A DNA stretch of 64,000 nucleotides. It comes from Aedes albopictus (lineage: Eukaryota; Arthropoda; Insecta; Diptera; Culicidae). The notes under the pieces are model-generated. The model made no database searches. It saw nothing but the letters and a program-made list of their open reading frames with translations, and was not told the origin of the DNA. Positions within the stretch are counted from its first letter, which is position 1. The number at the start of each line of letters is the position of its first letter. The DNA lies in NCBI RefSeq assembly GCF_035046485.1, contig NC_085137.1, positions 4,193,977 through 4,257,976 on the forward strand, read 5' to 3'. Made by a program: the position numbers and the translations under genes. Shown piece by piece: positions 23,270 to 34,638 of this stretch.

Positions 23270-23535
23270 CTTTTTCTTGTTGGCGTAACGTTCCAACTGG
23301 GACACAGCCTGCTTCTCAGCTTAGTATTTTATGAGAACTTTTAAAAATTTTAACTGAGATCCCCCACAGCCAATGTTTATTTTACATGTGTATATCGTGT
23401 GTGAAGATATTTTATACACAAGGGAGTTAAGTAAATGTTGATTATGAAACGGATTCTGGGCTTACCGGGAATCAAACTCGTCACCCTCAGAATGGTTATG
23501 CTGATTGTACGTGTGCTTGATGTGGCTATATGGGC
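23270..23535 (-). mobile_element. Feilai-like tRNA-derived SINE
   Basis: On the minus strand a tRNA-related head with box B-like GAGTTTGATTCCCGGT (about 23470-23490) is followed by a body. The body ends in GGCTGTGTCCCAGTTGGAAC and an A/G-rich tail near 23270. This order matches the Feilai SINE family of Aedes as I remember it. Strongly mutated. Confidence 0.65.
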
Positions 23536-23539
23536 TTAA

Positions 23540-23643
23540 CTGTTTTGCTAGTTTGGCCGCAACCTCGCTGGCATCGAACAAGTTTTTTATGATCGATTTC
23601 AACGCTAGGGTCATATACATGATGTCTAACCGGCTCCAAAGGG
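23540..23643. mobile_element. Small TTAA MITE, family C, copy 1
   Basis: TTAA at 23536-23539 and 23644-23647. It shares GCCGCAACCTCGCTGG, GGGTCATATA and CCGGCTCCAAAGGG with the copy at 50248-50362. Confidence 0.7.
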
Positions 23644-24079
23644 TTAAAGACTATTCTTCTTAATTTGCTCTGGAACAGAACAAACAATAAACGTTGCCTG
23701 TTGTTGTGATTACAAGTCAACCAATTTATTTCTTCTTTCTGGCATCTCTGGAATTCCTCCATGTTTACGTGCTAGGATTGCTCCAGATATTTTTTATGAG
23801 ATTTGTGTTGTAGATTTCCTGCTTGGATTGCTTCAAAAATTGCTGTCTGATTTCTTCCAGCGATTTATGCATTAGAAACCCTTAAGCAAACAGAAACAGA
23901 CGAAACACTTTGAACAAATTTCATTAAAAAAAAGCATCGCCACAACTAGTTGGTGGTATTGAGCAAACGTCCAACAGAAGTAAAAACGATGCCCCTGCTC
24001 CGCGAGTGGCCAATTGACCACTTATTGAATTTTTGAATCAATCGATCAGCTTGATGGGAAGCGTGCAGAGTGTGACGTC

Positions 24080-25510
24080 TGTTTCTCTGTGCCTTAAGGA
24101 ATTTTAGGTGGGGTTCCCCCAGAAATTATTGCGACGATTCCTTCAAGAATTTTTGCTTGATTTCTTGTAAGTATTTTGCTGGTGTATCTACAAGAATCGC
24201 AAGAAGTTTTTTAATGAATTCGTTCGGGGATTTTATAACGATTCATTCAGATGTGTCTCTTCAAGATTTTTCCAGGCATGCCTCCTGTGATTTCTCTAGA
24301 AGCTTTTCTTAAGATTCCTTCAGGAACTCCTGCTAGGATTCCCCCAAAAAAAAATTGCTGATATTCCTGCAGGACTTTTTCCAAAAAAATCTGCATGAAC
24401 TCCTACAGCGATGTATCCAGGGGTTTCTCTAAGGATTTCTCCAATTTGATATGTGGATTTATCCAGGGGGTTTCTAAGCGATTCTTGTAAGTCATCCCGC
24501 TGAGATTTCTCCACACATATCTGCTTTGATCTGCTGGAGTTCCCCCAATAATTTTTCCGGAAATTTCTATTAGAACCCTTTCAGATATTTCCCTAAGAAT
24601 CCCTATGATATCCTCATGGATTCCTTCAGGAACTCCTGTTGAGGTTCCTCCAGAAACTCTTGCAGGTGTTCCTGTAGGACTTTATCTAGTAATTTCTACA
24701 GGAATTCCTCTAGTGATGTATACAAAGAATTCTGTTGAAATTTCTACAATAATACCTATATGAATTGCTCCGTGCATCAGTCCATGAATAAATCCACGGA
24801 AGGCACGAATTTCCCAAATGGTATAGAACGTATCCCAACCTACTGATGAATAAATCTATCGATTTTCTTAGGGATTTTTTAAAGAATTTCTCTTAGGATT
24901 CTTTCAGGGATTCTTCCAGGAATTCTTTAAAATGATCCTCTATTAATGCCTTCAGTTATTACACATGTAGGAATTCCTCTAGAGATTTCACTATGATTCC
25001 TCTGTTAGATTTTCAAATTGGGCATCCTCTATGGATTTCCCGGTGGTCCCTCTTGAGATTTTTCCAGGGTTACCTCTAGGTATTCCTACACGAAACTCTC
25101 TTAGTATTGCTTCTGAAATTCAATAAGAAAATCTCGTTGGAAATTCTTGCTAGAACTAAACATTCCATTTCAGCTGTTATTTCTCCTTAAACTGCTTCTG
25201 ATATTTCCTCAGTACTTTTTTCAGCAATTCCTCCATGGATTTCTCAAGAAAATTTCTTCAAAGATTGCAATATGGATTTTTCATTAATTTTTCAGAAAAT
25301 ACTCCGGGAATGCCTCTAGGGATTTCTACGGAGATTGCAGTAAGGATCCCTTTTAGAAGGGATCAGACTTTTTTTTTTTGCAGAAACTACTTTCGGGATT
25401 CCTTCGGAAATGTATTAAGTGTTTCGTTCCGTAATTTCTCGGGTGGTTTCTCCAGAAATTCCCCCAAATATTCATTCAAAGATTTCTCCAGAGATTGTTT
25501 AGAGATTAGG
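24080..25510. repeat. Degenerate GAATTCC/GATTTCTCC-type array
   Basis: Imperfect units of CAGGAATTCCTC-like and GATTTCTCCAGG-like words over 1.4 kb, in the opposite sense to the 3605 array. Short open frames inside it reflect the repeat. Confidence 0.75.
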
Positions 25511-25784
25511 CTCTGGAAATTAAAGTGGAAAGGCATATAATTGTCAATCAGATGTATATTAATTTTCATTTGTTGACAGGTAAAGTTAGATGTTATGATT
25601 TAAGCTGTGCTAACCAGTGACAACTGTCTTCTGTAGACCAAAATTGCTATAAGCTAGGAGAAGACTGTGTTCCAGTAGGGATGTTATGGCAAGAAGAAAA
25701 AGAAATAAAAGATTTAATAGTTCTGCTGTAAAAAGCACTGAATGTTAACTTTACCAAATACCTATTTCCTTTTTTTACCACAAA

Positions 25785-25955
25785 AGGCTCGTTCAAATAT
25801 TACGTAACGCAAAATTTGGCAAAATTTAGACTATCCGCTATCCCTCTCCCGCGTAACTATTTTTTCAAAGAGAAATTTTGAAATTTTGTATGAAGCGTAA
25901 CACAGCGCTGGATCCCCCTGCCCTCATTGGCGTTACGTAATATTTGAACGAACCC
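25785..25955. mobile_element. 171-bp MITE, AAA target duplication
   Basis: AGGCTCGTTCAAATATTACG and the inverse right end GGGTTCGTTCAAATATTACG; AAA lies outside each end (25782-25784, 25956-25958). Same size class and design as 16885-17040, 45143-45304 and 55101-55260. Confidence 0.75.
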
Positions 25956-26028
25956 AAAGCAGACCCTCCACACCTACCTCCGTCTCTGACGTACTCAGAA
26001 CAATTTTTCATAAATAAAAAAAGTCATT

Positions 26029-26280
26029 TTAAGGACAAACGTCTTCACATCCCGCTTTAACAGTGCATCAAAACTTCAAACGCACAAATCTCAAGAAGCA
26101 AGCTTCACACAACAAAGCATTTTATTATTCTGTTCTTGCTCACTTGTAATAAGCTCAAAGTAAGAAGATCAGGTGCGCTGGTTTTGTTTACAAAGAGATT
26201 TGTGCCTTCGAAATCGTGAGTAGGTGCAAAAGTCGGCCATTGTGGCGGCCATTTTGGGATTTTAACAAGTCTGTCCTTAA
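26029..26280. mobile_element. MITE with TTAAGGA ends, copy 2
   Basis: TTAAGGACAAACG at the left and GTCTGTCCTTAA at the right. It is collinear with 20722-20947, including GCACAAATCTCAA and the GGCGGCCATTTTGGGATT block. A degraded relative is at about 60100-60327. Confidence 0.7.
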
Positions 26281-27281
26281 AAAATGTCCCGATTTTGTCA
26301 GGTACCCGATTTTGTCAGCCCAAAATGCTACCAGGGGCTGACAAAATCGGGTCCTTACTGTATCACTAACATGAGACAACAGACAACACACGAACCACCC
26401 AGTGAGGGCGTAGCCAGATTTTCAGTCAGACTATAGACTGTTCCAGAAATTATAAGCACAACTTTGCAGTCCCGTCATTTAGGCATGAATGCATGGACAA
26501 CCCTAATTTCACACTTGTTGACGCGCCAGTGAATACTGGTCACCCTAAATAGTTAAATGCAATCGTTGACTGAATAGATTGAAAAAGAGTGAAATTACAA
26601 AGGAATAAGTAGCGGCAAAGGTGATAAAGTTAAAGTTGTTTTCTGTTATTGAACGGTTTGAAACCAAGATTAAAGTGTAAAACGGCACTGATAAATGTGA
26701 GTAGGATTGAATTTGTCAAATGAGATATGTTTTAAAATAAAGAATTTTGCAGTTCAAGCTGATCATCAAAAAAACGTCTTTCGATCTGCTTTGAAACCCA
26801 GTGACCGGTTTGAGTTGGTTGAACCATCTCAACAACACTTATGGATGTGAATTGCGTGAGATGATTAAAATATGATCCACAGCTCTGTGAGAAGGCATTG
26901 GTTGCAAAAGTAGTTACGCCCTTTTGAAATGTTGGTGCTGACATATCCTGCTCTAATATATTAACATCAAATAACGGCTAACAAAAGTTACATTTAACTC
27001 TTGGATTGTAAGTGGCAGAAGATTCCTTAGAGGTACCTTAAGAACGTTTTGCACAGATTGCACTCGTTTTGAAAAACCTTGCTTAAATTTTCATGTTATT
27101 TGTTAAAAAATACATTCATGAATGTTAATATTCGTATCTATCAGACAATCAATAATTTTAGTTTCAAATATGGAGTTTTGGGCCTGAAAACTACATTCAA
27201 ATTCAGATTTTTTTTTCTCCAAATAACATTTTTCACAACAGTCGAAACAATTCGCGAAAATTATACTAGAACATGTTTTAA

Positions 27282-28694
27282 CCCTCTAATACCGTCGTGC
27301 GGGGTTACTTTTGAAATGCGGGGCTACTTTGGACACATTCGAATATGGATTTTTTGAATTCGAAATATGGTTCAAATCTGTTTGATGTCTTTGGGACTAT
27401 TATTAAGCAATAGTTTTCCCTCCATTTGGTTGAAATTATTTTTCAAACAGACCGTTTATTGCTTGGTAGGACGCGAAAAAAACATCGAATAAATCAATAA
27501 AATATACATAACGTATCAGAACATTTGGTCTGTAAGCATTGTTTCTACAGTTCATAAATTTCAAAGGGTTGATCAATTCATTCAAAATATATCAACGTAG
27601 CATATACAATCGAATATTTGTATAGTTATACATTATAAATGACCATTTCACCCAAATAAAGGATTGATGGTCCTTTTTTTCAGGCTATTTATACAGCAAT
27701 ATCACGCTGCTCATAATACCAAACATAGCACGGAACCATCTTCAAACGCATAAATTTATTGAAATCATGTCTGATATAGTATACTACAGTATTGGTACAA
27801 AGTAGTTTTCTAAATAAACCTGGAATTTGAAATGCAATTTTGTTATAGATAAAAATGTCCAAAGTAGCCCCCATCTGGTTCTATATGAGATGTGTCCGAT
27901 TGGTGTATGAACAACTTTTTTGTTTATTGATGGATTTAGTTCAAATTTTGCATACATCCTACATACATACTCACGATTATTATTTGTAAAAATTGTGGAA
28001 ATCCATTCACTACTCTGGGAGTTATTATGTCATAAAGTTGAAAAATCACGAAAAAGTGTATAAAGAAGCCCCGCACGACGGTACCCAATCCCGCCTTTAG
28101 ACAGGGTATAGTTTGAGCATTTTTGTAATTTTTGTTTCGTGGAAAATCAATTTTTTATATTTTTGGCTGATATTTAGGACTGTTCTGTATCTGTATATCT
28201 CAAAATAGTTTTTGGTGTATTTTAAAACGTATTTACATTTTTTAAAAATCATTGAAAAATTGATGTTTTAGTCACCTTTTAGAAGTCATTGTTTATTTTG
28301 TATTGAATCGCTACAATTAACGTATTTTAAATTTTTCCCGAATCATTCTATCCTTGTTTAGTAGTTTAAGGGAATCGAATACACTCTAAAATTATTTCCT
28401 ATAAAATAACACGGAAAATAAAATTTTCAGTAATAAAAATTTAAAATAATAATATTTCAACAATAATCATAAAATCTCAAAATGTTTTCATCTCAAAAAA
28501 TCCGTTCACCAAATTGGCTTCCAGGAAAAATATAAAAGTGTGGGGATGTTCAAAAACAAAAATTAGAAAAATCAAAAACTGAAATTCACGAAATCGAGAA
28601 TTAAAAAGAATCATCTTCCATAACACGTTTAAATCGATTTTAGATGACGAAAAATGATATTTAGATCAAAATCAAAAATTTGGGTATTAGAGGG
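27282..28694 (-). mobile_element. TTAA MITE family A, copy 2, interrupted
   Basis: CCCTCTAATA at the left and GGGTATTAGAGGG at the right, with TTAA at 27278-27281 and 28695-28698. It is collinear with 2817-3467 in reverse orientation once the 790-bp insertion 27292-28081 is removed. Confidence 0.85.
27292..28081. mobile_element. 790-bp MITE (family B) nested in family A
   Basis: CCGTCGTGCGGGG at the left and its exact inverse at the right, with TA on both sides (27290-27291, 28082-28083). Removing it and one TA restores the uninterrupted terminal repeat seen in copies 1 and 3. No transposase. Confidence 0.85.
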
Positions 28695-29017
28695 TTAAAC
28701 TACAATTTAATTTAAGTACAAGTTTAAGCAATGCCTAAGTTTCATTGTGCGTATAATGAGATATTTTTATTCTTGGAGGAACATGTTTGAAAATTCCAAA
28801 ATCTGTGGACTTATTCCCTAAAAAATAGAAAAAGCTGATTTTTCAAGTTTTCTTAAAATTTTGAAGTGCTCGTATGCACGGGCAAAATGTAATTTGCAAA
28901 AAAACGTCAATCAAGTATCTCCAGAAACATGTTTCTGAAATTATCCTGTGAAAAATTGAAAAAAAAAAGTTTTGAGTACATGAGTTCAGCAAATATAAAA
29001 AAGGGGTTTATGCAAAG

Positions 29018-29501
29018 CAAAGCAAAAGCAAAGATAACCGTACACATCGTAGTTGCTACTCCGTGATTGACCAGAACAATCGAAGTTGCACAGAGAGCCA
29101 ATGAATGTGAAAGCTTGGGACTAGCTAACCATTCTCAATGTGCACAATTCGAGAGTTCAGCTATTTAAAGTCAATAACGGCGCTGGCCACGTCCTTACGG
29201 TCATCAGGAAAGGGAAGGAATGTTAGTTCGACAACCGTTGCTACTAGAAACCGTGGAATCCACAGCATCCCCACAGTTGTCACGGGAAGGAATGGTGGTT
29301 AGTAGGGTAGGGTAAGGTGTGGATCTAGGAGCCACCTCTGTTAGGTGATATGATCCACTAGTTATATGGAAATACACGTCGCGGTCTTCATCACGATTAT
29401 GATTTATTTGATCACGATGACCACTAATCCCGGATTTCGTGCTCGCGTTTCCATCGCCCTACCGTGGAAACCGACTGACCAACGAATATTGTAGCGCGAT
29501 C
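29018..29501 (-). mobile_element. Non-autonomous retroelement, 23-bp target duplication
   Basis: An identical 23-nt sequence at 28995-29017 and 29502-29524 flanks 484 bp. On the minus strand it ends in a GCAAA-type microsatellite (29018-29035). About 330 bp next to the tail are homologous to 980-1315. The 5' part differs, so the two elements share only a 3' module. Confidence 0.8.
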
Positions 29502-29711
29502 ATAAAAAAGGGGTTTATGCAAAGAGTTAAAAAGTTAACTTCTTGTAATGAGTATTATGGATACAAAAACTCGTGTTAATATATAAACTCGTTACATATA
29601 TATAAAAAAAAACTTAATATAAAAATACAAAATATAAAAATAGATGTTTGTTAAGAAAATCATTATTTTCTCGCTATGCGTAGCTGTGCTTATAATTTCT
29701 GGAACAGTCTA

Positions 29712-30137
29712 TACTAGCTCCAGAATAACTATAACTAATGCAACACGAAACATTAGAATATAATAGCATTATATTCTAAAAGCATTATTTAATCCTTCAG
29801 CAGTCACGCTTTTTTATTTCGTATAATACGTTGAAAAGTTCGCTTGTTCAACATAAATCAGCGTGGTACTGGTAGGGGTGACCAACTTCTGGAAGATTAA
29901 GGATTTTTCTTTGCTCGTGCATTTTTTGTTTTAAGCTCAATTTTTTTTGCTAAAATCTACGAAATTTTCGTAAGAAATCATAGCTGAACTCTTTTTTGAA
30001 ATAACCCAGAATTTTCAACGCGATTTTCTTCAAAAGTTTCTCCAGCAGAACATGATGAAAACCAGTCCGAAGATTTTTTTTGAAAATGTTTACTAAAGTC
30101 TTCCATGACTAACTGGAGTTCTTTCAGTAACACTTCA
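29712..30137. other. Region without recognised gene
   Basis: AT-rich single-copy-looking DNA. Nothing coding is supported. Confidence 0.4.
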
Positions 30138-30686
30138 CACTATCTTTAATCCGCAGAAAACCAGCAAAATTTTGCTGGTTTTCGACATGCTGTAAAACCA
30201 GCAATCCAACCAGCAAAATATTTCTTGCTGAATTTTCGGCAATGCGTTTTGACAGTTTTTTTGCTGGTTGCTCAGCAATTTCGTCCGAGCTAGAGTCTGG
30301 CCGGATTTCTTTCTTTTTTTTTCTTTTCAAACGAAGCAAAAGTTGCTACTAATTCTTAGTTTCAACTTGATTTTCGTTCCAATCGTTAGTAAATGCAATA
30401 AATACGCATTGAAGACGTCGCATATTTCATTTTAACAATCGATGAAAATTATAACTTTTTTCGGCGGAATTTTCCCGTCTTCCTGCTTCCTGAGTATTTC
30501 GGACAAAGGCACACAAAAAGTGTCCAGAAAAATGTTAAGTGTTTGACAATTCTTTTCCTGGTGTTTCAGCAATTTCTTATTTTGCTGGCTCTTCAGCTAT
30601 CATTGCTGAATTTTCGGCAATTTTTGGTTTACTGATATCCTTCCAGCAATTCATTTTGCTGGACGGGAAAATCGAAATTTGGTGTG
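30138..30686. mobile_element. MITE with CACAC ends and subterminal CCAGCAAAAT repeats
   Basis: The ends CACACTATCTTT and inverse CACACCAAATTT are followed on both sides by many CCAGCAAAAT/TTGCTGG and TTTTCGGCAAT words. Subterminal motif clusters of this kind usually serve as transposase binding sites. Related to the insert at 61817-62006. Target duplication unclear. Confidence 0.6.
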
Positions 30687-30781
30687 TAGTTTACAAAATA
30701 AAACGAAAGTCGTGAGCTTCTATCAACGACCAAAATTTTTGAAGCATGATTTGGCGCTGATTTCGAAACCGTGCTTCAATT

Positions 30782-31371
30782 TTTTTTTAAGATATTATTT
30801 TTCATCATCTAAAATCGATTTAAACATGTTTTGGAAGATGATTCTTTTTAATTCTCAATTTCGTGAATCTCAGTTTTTGATTTTTCTAATTTTTATTTTT
30901 GAACATCCCCACGGTTTTATATTTTTCTTGGAAGCCTATTTGGGGGACAGATTTTTTGAGATGAAAACATTTTGAGATTTTATTATTATTGTTGAAATAT
31001 TTTTATTTAATAATTTTTTCATAGAGAATATTTAATTCCGTGTAATTTTAAGGAAAATAATTTTAGAGTGTATTCGATTCCCATAAACTATAAAACTAGG
31101 ATAGAATGATTTGGGAAAAATTTAAAATATGTTAATTGTAGCGATTCAATACAAAATAAACATTGATTTCTAGAAGGTGACTAAACATAAATTTTTCAAT
31201 AATTCAAAAAAAATGTAAATACGCTTTAAAATACACCAAAAACCATTTTGAGATATGCAAAACAGTCCTAAATATCAGCCAAAAATATAAAAAAATGATT
31301 TTTCACGAAACAAAAATTACAAAAACGCTCAAACTATACCCCGTCTAAAGGCGGGGTTGGGTATTAGAGGG
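30782..31371 (+). mobile_element. TTAA MITE family A, copy 3, left end missing
   Basis: Collinear with 2817-3467 from the TCATCTAAAATCGATTTAAA block to the right end GGGTATTAGAGGG plus TTAA (31372-31375). The left terminal repeat is lost next to the 30138-30686 element. Confidence 0.8.
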
Positions 31372-31375
31372 TTAA

Positions 31376-32358
31376 ATCATCAACCTTGTATGGAAAGTCG
31401 AAAAAAAAAAATCCACTCAACTGTATTTTTTTCCATCGGGCATGATAAACTAGTGTAATTTGGCGAATCGGTTCTCGGCCTTTGCCGATTTACGAGCCTT
31501 GCAAACGTACTAGGGCACTTCACTGGGTTTCAAACCAGAAACGGCGGGGCTCTGTGATGGGGAGAGGCCATTACAATCAGGCTTATACTGTCTCCTGATG
31601 TCCACTTCACCAAGCTTCTTTTCCACTTTTACTTATTCAGACTTCTTCCACTGACTGCTGCAGATTCTTTCTCCAACTAGTCTCTAAATTTTATAAACTG
31701 TCTTGCTCGAACTTTTTCAAAGTGATCCTCAATCATAGAGTCGTCGAGCGCTTGGAGGTCCATGACCTCTTAGTCAGGTCATTGCCCCTACTTCCATTTC
31801 TTACTCTTTACTCCGACCCTCATGGCCGCCCAAGACAAGAATGATAACCATCCATCTGGCGATGGATTTTGGTACTTCGGTGGATGGATAATGGATATTT
31901 TCTTATACGGTGGTATACAGGCTCCACCGATTCTAACTAACCCTTTGGTTGTCGGGAGTTTAGCTGGGAAAAACCTACACTTAACGCCAATACTACCTGC
32001 TATATTTAGACATTCACGGTTCACACAAAATCACCTAAACTTATCGGTAGAACTTACAACCTGATTTATACAACATTTACACAATGAAGGCAATGCATCG
32101 TAAGCAAATTAACTCATACCCATGTGGAAGTATAAGTAATTGTCTCTCTTAGAAATTTAAAATGATTGAACTATTAGAGACTGCAAGAATAGCATGTAGA
32201 ATCAAAACTGAAAAAAGTTATAGAGAAAAAAGTTCTCAAGGTGCTGTCGCACAGAGGTTCAACTTTGAGAAAAGCTGGCAGAAATTCAATTTTTGAACAT
32301 GTCTTCAATGGGTTACAATACATCGAGCTCTCAGCTATAATGTCATGAGCATTGAATA
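31376..32358. other. Region without recognised gene
   Basis: The 31788-32064 block is open on both strands but shows no known domain and could be part of an unidentified retroelement. Other sequence is AT-rich. Confidence 0.35.
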
Positions 32359-32618
32359 CCCAAGTGACCACGGTGCTGAAGTCTTATTGCATGCAGATAT
32401 ACGGTGTATTTAGAGCAATCATTACTTTGCATGAACACTTAAGGTTGATTTGGCAATAATGCGACTGATTCAAGATTATTCCAGTATAATCGTAATGTGA
32501 TTCTATATTTGCCCATATCCACTTTAAATCAACCTTAGGTTTGCATGTAAAGTAATGATTACCCTAAATACACCCTATATCAGCATGCAATAAGGCTTCA
32601 ACACCGTGGTTACTTGGA
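32359..32618. mobile_element. 260-bp MITE with ~88-bp inverted repeats
   Basis: CCCAAGTGACCACGGTGCTG at the left and its inverse variant (TCCAAGTAACCACGGTGTTG) at the right extend to AAGGTTGATTT. TA borders are at 32357-32358 and 32619-32620. Confidence 0.8.
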
Positions 32619-32757
32619 TAGCTTTTAAAGAATTTGAAAGTATTGATTTTGTATCTTGTTAAGGCACTGAATAGCTGCTGATGGGAAAACATGCTGAATA
32701 TTTGGTAAAGAACATAAACGATGATGATTAACCTGGGCTAGTTAGGGGAATATCTGT

Positions 32758-32984
32758 AAGTAAAAAAAATCGTATTAAGTACTGTTCCTTTGAATTCCAC
32801 TAAGAATTTGCATCCTTTGACAGATACGTACTTCGAACTCAACTGTAAGGTCATCTTCAGTCGAGTCAACTACAAGACACTGAAGATGACCTTACAGTTG
32901 AGGTCGAAATACGTATCTGTCAAAGGATGCAAATTCTTAGTGGAATTCAAAGGAACAGTACTTAACGCGATTCTCTTTTTACTT
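32758..32984. repeat. Near-perfect hairpin, ~105-bp arms, ~15-20-nt loop
   Basis: The left arm 32758-32863 and right arm 32879-32984 are almost exact inverses, including TCCTTTGAATTCCACTAAGA and GACAGATACGTA. A diverged single arm recurs at 33706-33800. The right arm contains the hammerhead-like motif listed separately. Confidence 0.85.
32876..32921 (+). other. Hammerhead-ribozyme-like motif
   Basis: Read on the plus strand: GACA (32876-32879), CTGAAGA (32880-32886), T, GACC (32888-32891), loop, GGTC (32902-32905), GAA, ATAC|GTAT (32909-32916), C917, TGTC (32918-32921). GACA/TGTC, GACC/GGTC and ATAC/GTAT can pair, and AUC would be the cleavage triplet. Faults: one extra U before helix II, and helix III has no room for a full loop. 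Activity is unproven; Penelope-type elements carry minimal hammerheads of this style. Confidence 0.3.
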
Positions 32985-33007
32985 AGCTGATTATTATTTG
33001 GTTCTTT

Positions 33008-33172
33008 CCATACCTGATGGCATTATTCACGTGTTATGCACAGAATACACAAAAGTTATTATTTTAGGTATTTTACCTCTTATGCAGGGCTTCTTAATAC
33101 CTCATTCAGGTTGTAGGTTATCGGTTTTCAATACCTGAGGTTTGTATTCTTAAGCTGTTTCCTCCTGCTCGG
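33008..33172 (-). mobile_element. Fragment of the CCCGAGCAGGA-type MITE
   Basis: AATACCTGAGG, ACCTCATTCAGGTTGTA and CTGCTCGGG match the left half of 15704-16109 in reverse orientation. The other end is lost next to the hairpin. Confidence 0.65.
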
Positions 33173-33179
33173 GCTGTGC

Positions 33180-34030
33180 TATAGTTTGAAACCATGTTGC
33201 TTACCTGTGAAAAGCGATGTACTTGCCCTTGTAAGGCCCGCGTATTCCTTAAGGTTTGGCCCCACTTAACCCCGTTGGAACCAGCCGTGATCCGGAGTTT
33301 GGCCTCCCGTCAAGAACGCCACTCCGTCGACCGGATAGATCGCCGTTGGTCAGTTGTGGCCGCCTTCTAATCAAACAACAGGGGCGCGGCCATTTTGGAA
33401 ACGTGTCCTGGAGTTTACGCGACACGCCAAAAATTGCGACTCGGACATCGAACAGCCGCCCAACCCAACGGAAGGCGACAGCGAAGAAGGGCACCGTAAA
33501 GGAGAGATGGAGGATAAGGTACAGTAGCGGAGCAAGAAGAAGGGGCTCGCCGACTGCGATGCAGAAGGAAAAATGAGGTAGTAGCTAATGGCACAAATTT
33601 CCCAAATGGAGGAAAACGTGCCTCTGGAGCTGACCTGAGGTAGTAGCTAGACTATTAACCCGTTAACGCCCAAGGTGTCTCACAATTTAAATCTTTGCAT
33701 GTTTAAAAAAAAATCTTGTTATGTACTGTTCCTTTTAATTTGAATCCTTTGCCAGATACGTATTTTGATGTCAACTATAAGGTCGTCTTTAGTGTCTAGT
33801 ACCGCCTTCTCGAAGGTACGTGATCGCCCAGCAGTAAAGGAGGGGAAAGTTGCTGCGGTGATTGAAATTATCTGAGCATGGCTGAAGAGAAACAGTAAGC
33901 CGAAACGTCACAACGGTTAATCAGTAGTTTTCATTGGCTCACCGAGAAACATCAATAAAACAGTTAAATATCAGTTAACGGTGATTAACACATCCAATTA
34001 ATTTAGAATTGCGTATAAAAGTCTGAAAAA
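33180..34030. other. GC-rich patch of unknown origin
   Basis: 33180-33640 is unusually GC-rich for the window and open in two frames, with no recognised protein motif. GAGGTAGTAGCTA occurs twice (about 33575 and 33638). It could be the untranslated part of an LTR or non-LTR element. Confidence 0.3.
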
Positions 34031-34039
34031 CATAACGCT

Positions 34040-34638
34040 GGGGGGAAGAACATTCCTGGTAGAAATCCCCGAAGGAATCCCAGGAAGATTCACTGAAGAA
34101 ATTCTGAGAGGCAAATCTGGTAGAATTCTGAGGGAATCACTGCTGAAAGCTTGGGAGGAATCCCTGAAATAATCACAGAAGAAACCCCGGGTGGAATTGC
34201 TGTATAAAACCCGAGCGAGGATCCCAGCTCATAGAAAGAATTCCATTAGGATTCTCTGAACATGTTTCAACAGAACACTTTTAAAGTATACTTAAATGAA
34301 TCTGTGAAGTAATTCCATCAGAAATCCATGAAAGAATGGTGGTTGAAATTTCTGAAAGAATCCTTTCAGAATTTTCTAAAGCAATTCTGGCAGAAATCCC
34401 TGAAGTTATTCCAGAAGGAATCCCGTAAAGAACACCTGATGGAGTCCTTAGAAAGATCATGACAGGAATGCCGGCCAGAAGCTGAGCAGGTATACCTTCA
34501 ACACCATAGAATATGTCTCTATGATCTAGGATTGCTTGAAAGAAAAAAAAATCGGAAGAAATCTATATTTTTTCATATTTTTTTGGGAGGAATCCCTTAA
34601 TGAATCACAGCAAGAAACGTGGAAGGAATCTTTGAAAG
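34040..34638. repeat. GAATTCC-type array hosting the RTE and copia insertions
   Basis: Degenerate GGAATCCC/GAATTCTGA units. They continue at 38083-38122 and 42911-43095 once the two inserted elements are removed, so one array has been split twice. Confidence 0.75.

Larger units (their letters stand above)
22977..26360. mobile_element. 3.4-kb pogo-like (Tc1/mariner group) element without transposase
   Basis: The left end CAGTGGGGACCCGATTTTGT and the inverse of the right end CAGTAAGGACCCGATTTTGT are bordered by TA at 22975-22976 and 26361-26362. The CCCGATTTTGTCAG word is repeated three times at each end. CAGT termini with TA duplications are characteristic of pogo/Tigger-like elements. The interior has no transposase. 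It contains a SINE (23270-23535), a TTAA MITE (23540-23643), a GAATTCC-type array and two more MITEs. Confidence 0.75.
26434..29711. mobile_element. 3.3-kb Tc1/mariner-like element without transposase
   Basis: TAGACTGTTCCAGAAATTAT at the left is matched inverted at the right (29680-29711), extending to about 30 bp, with TA outside (26432-26433, 29712-29713). No transposase frame survives. Its body hosts a TTAA MITE (27282-28694), itself split by another MITE, and a retroelement with a 23-bp target duplication (29018-29501). Confidence 0.75.

Noticed and set aside
31788..32064. Protein gene open on both strands
   Set aside because: Both strands stay open over the same stretch, no recognised domain; more likely repeat-derived.
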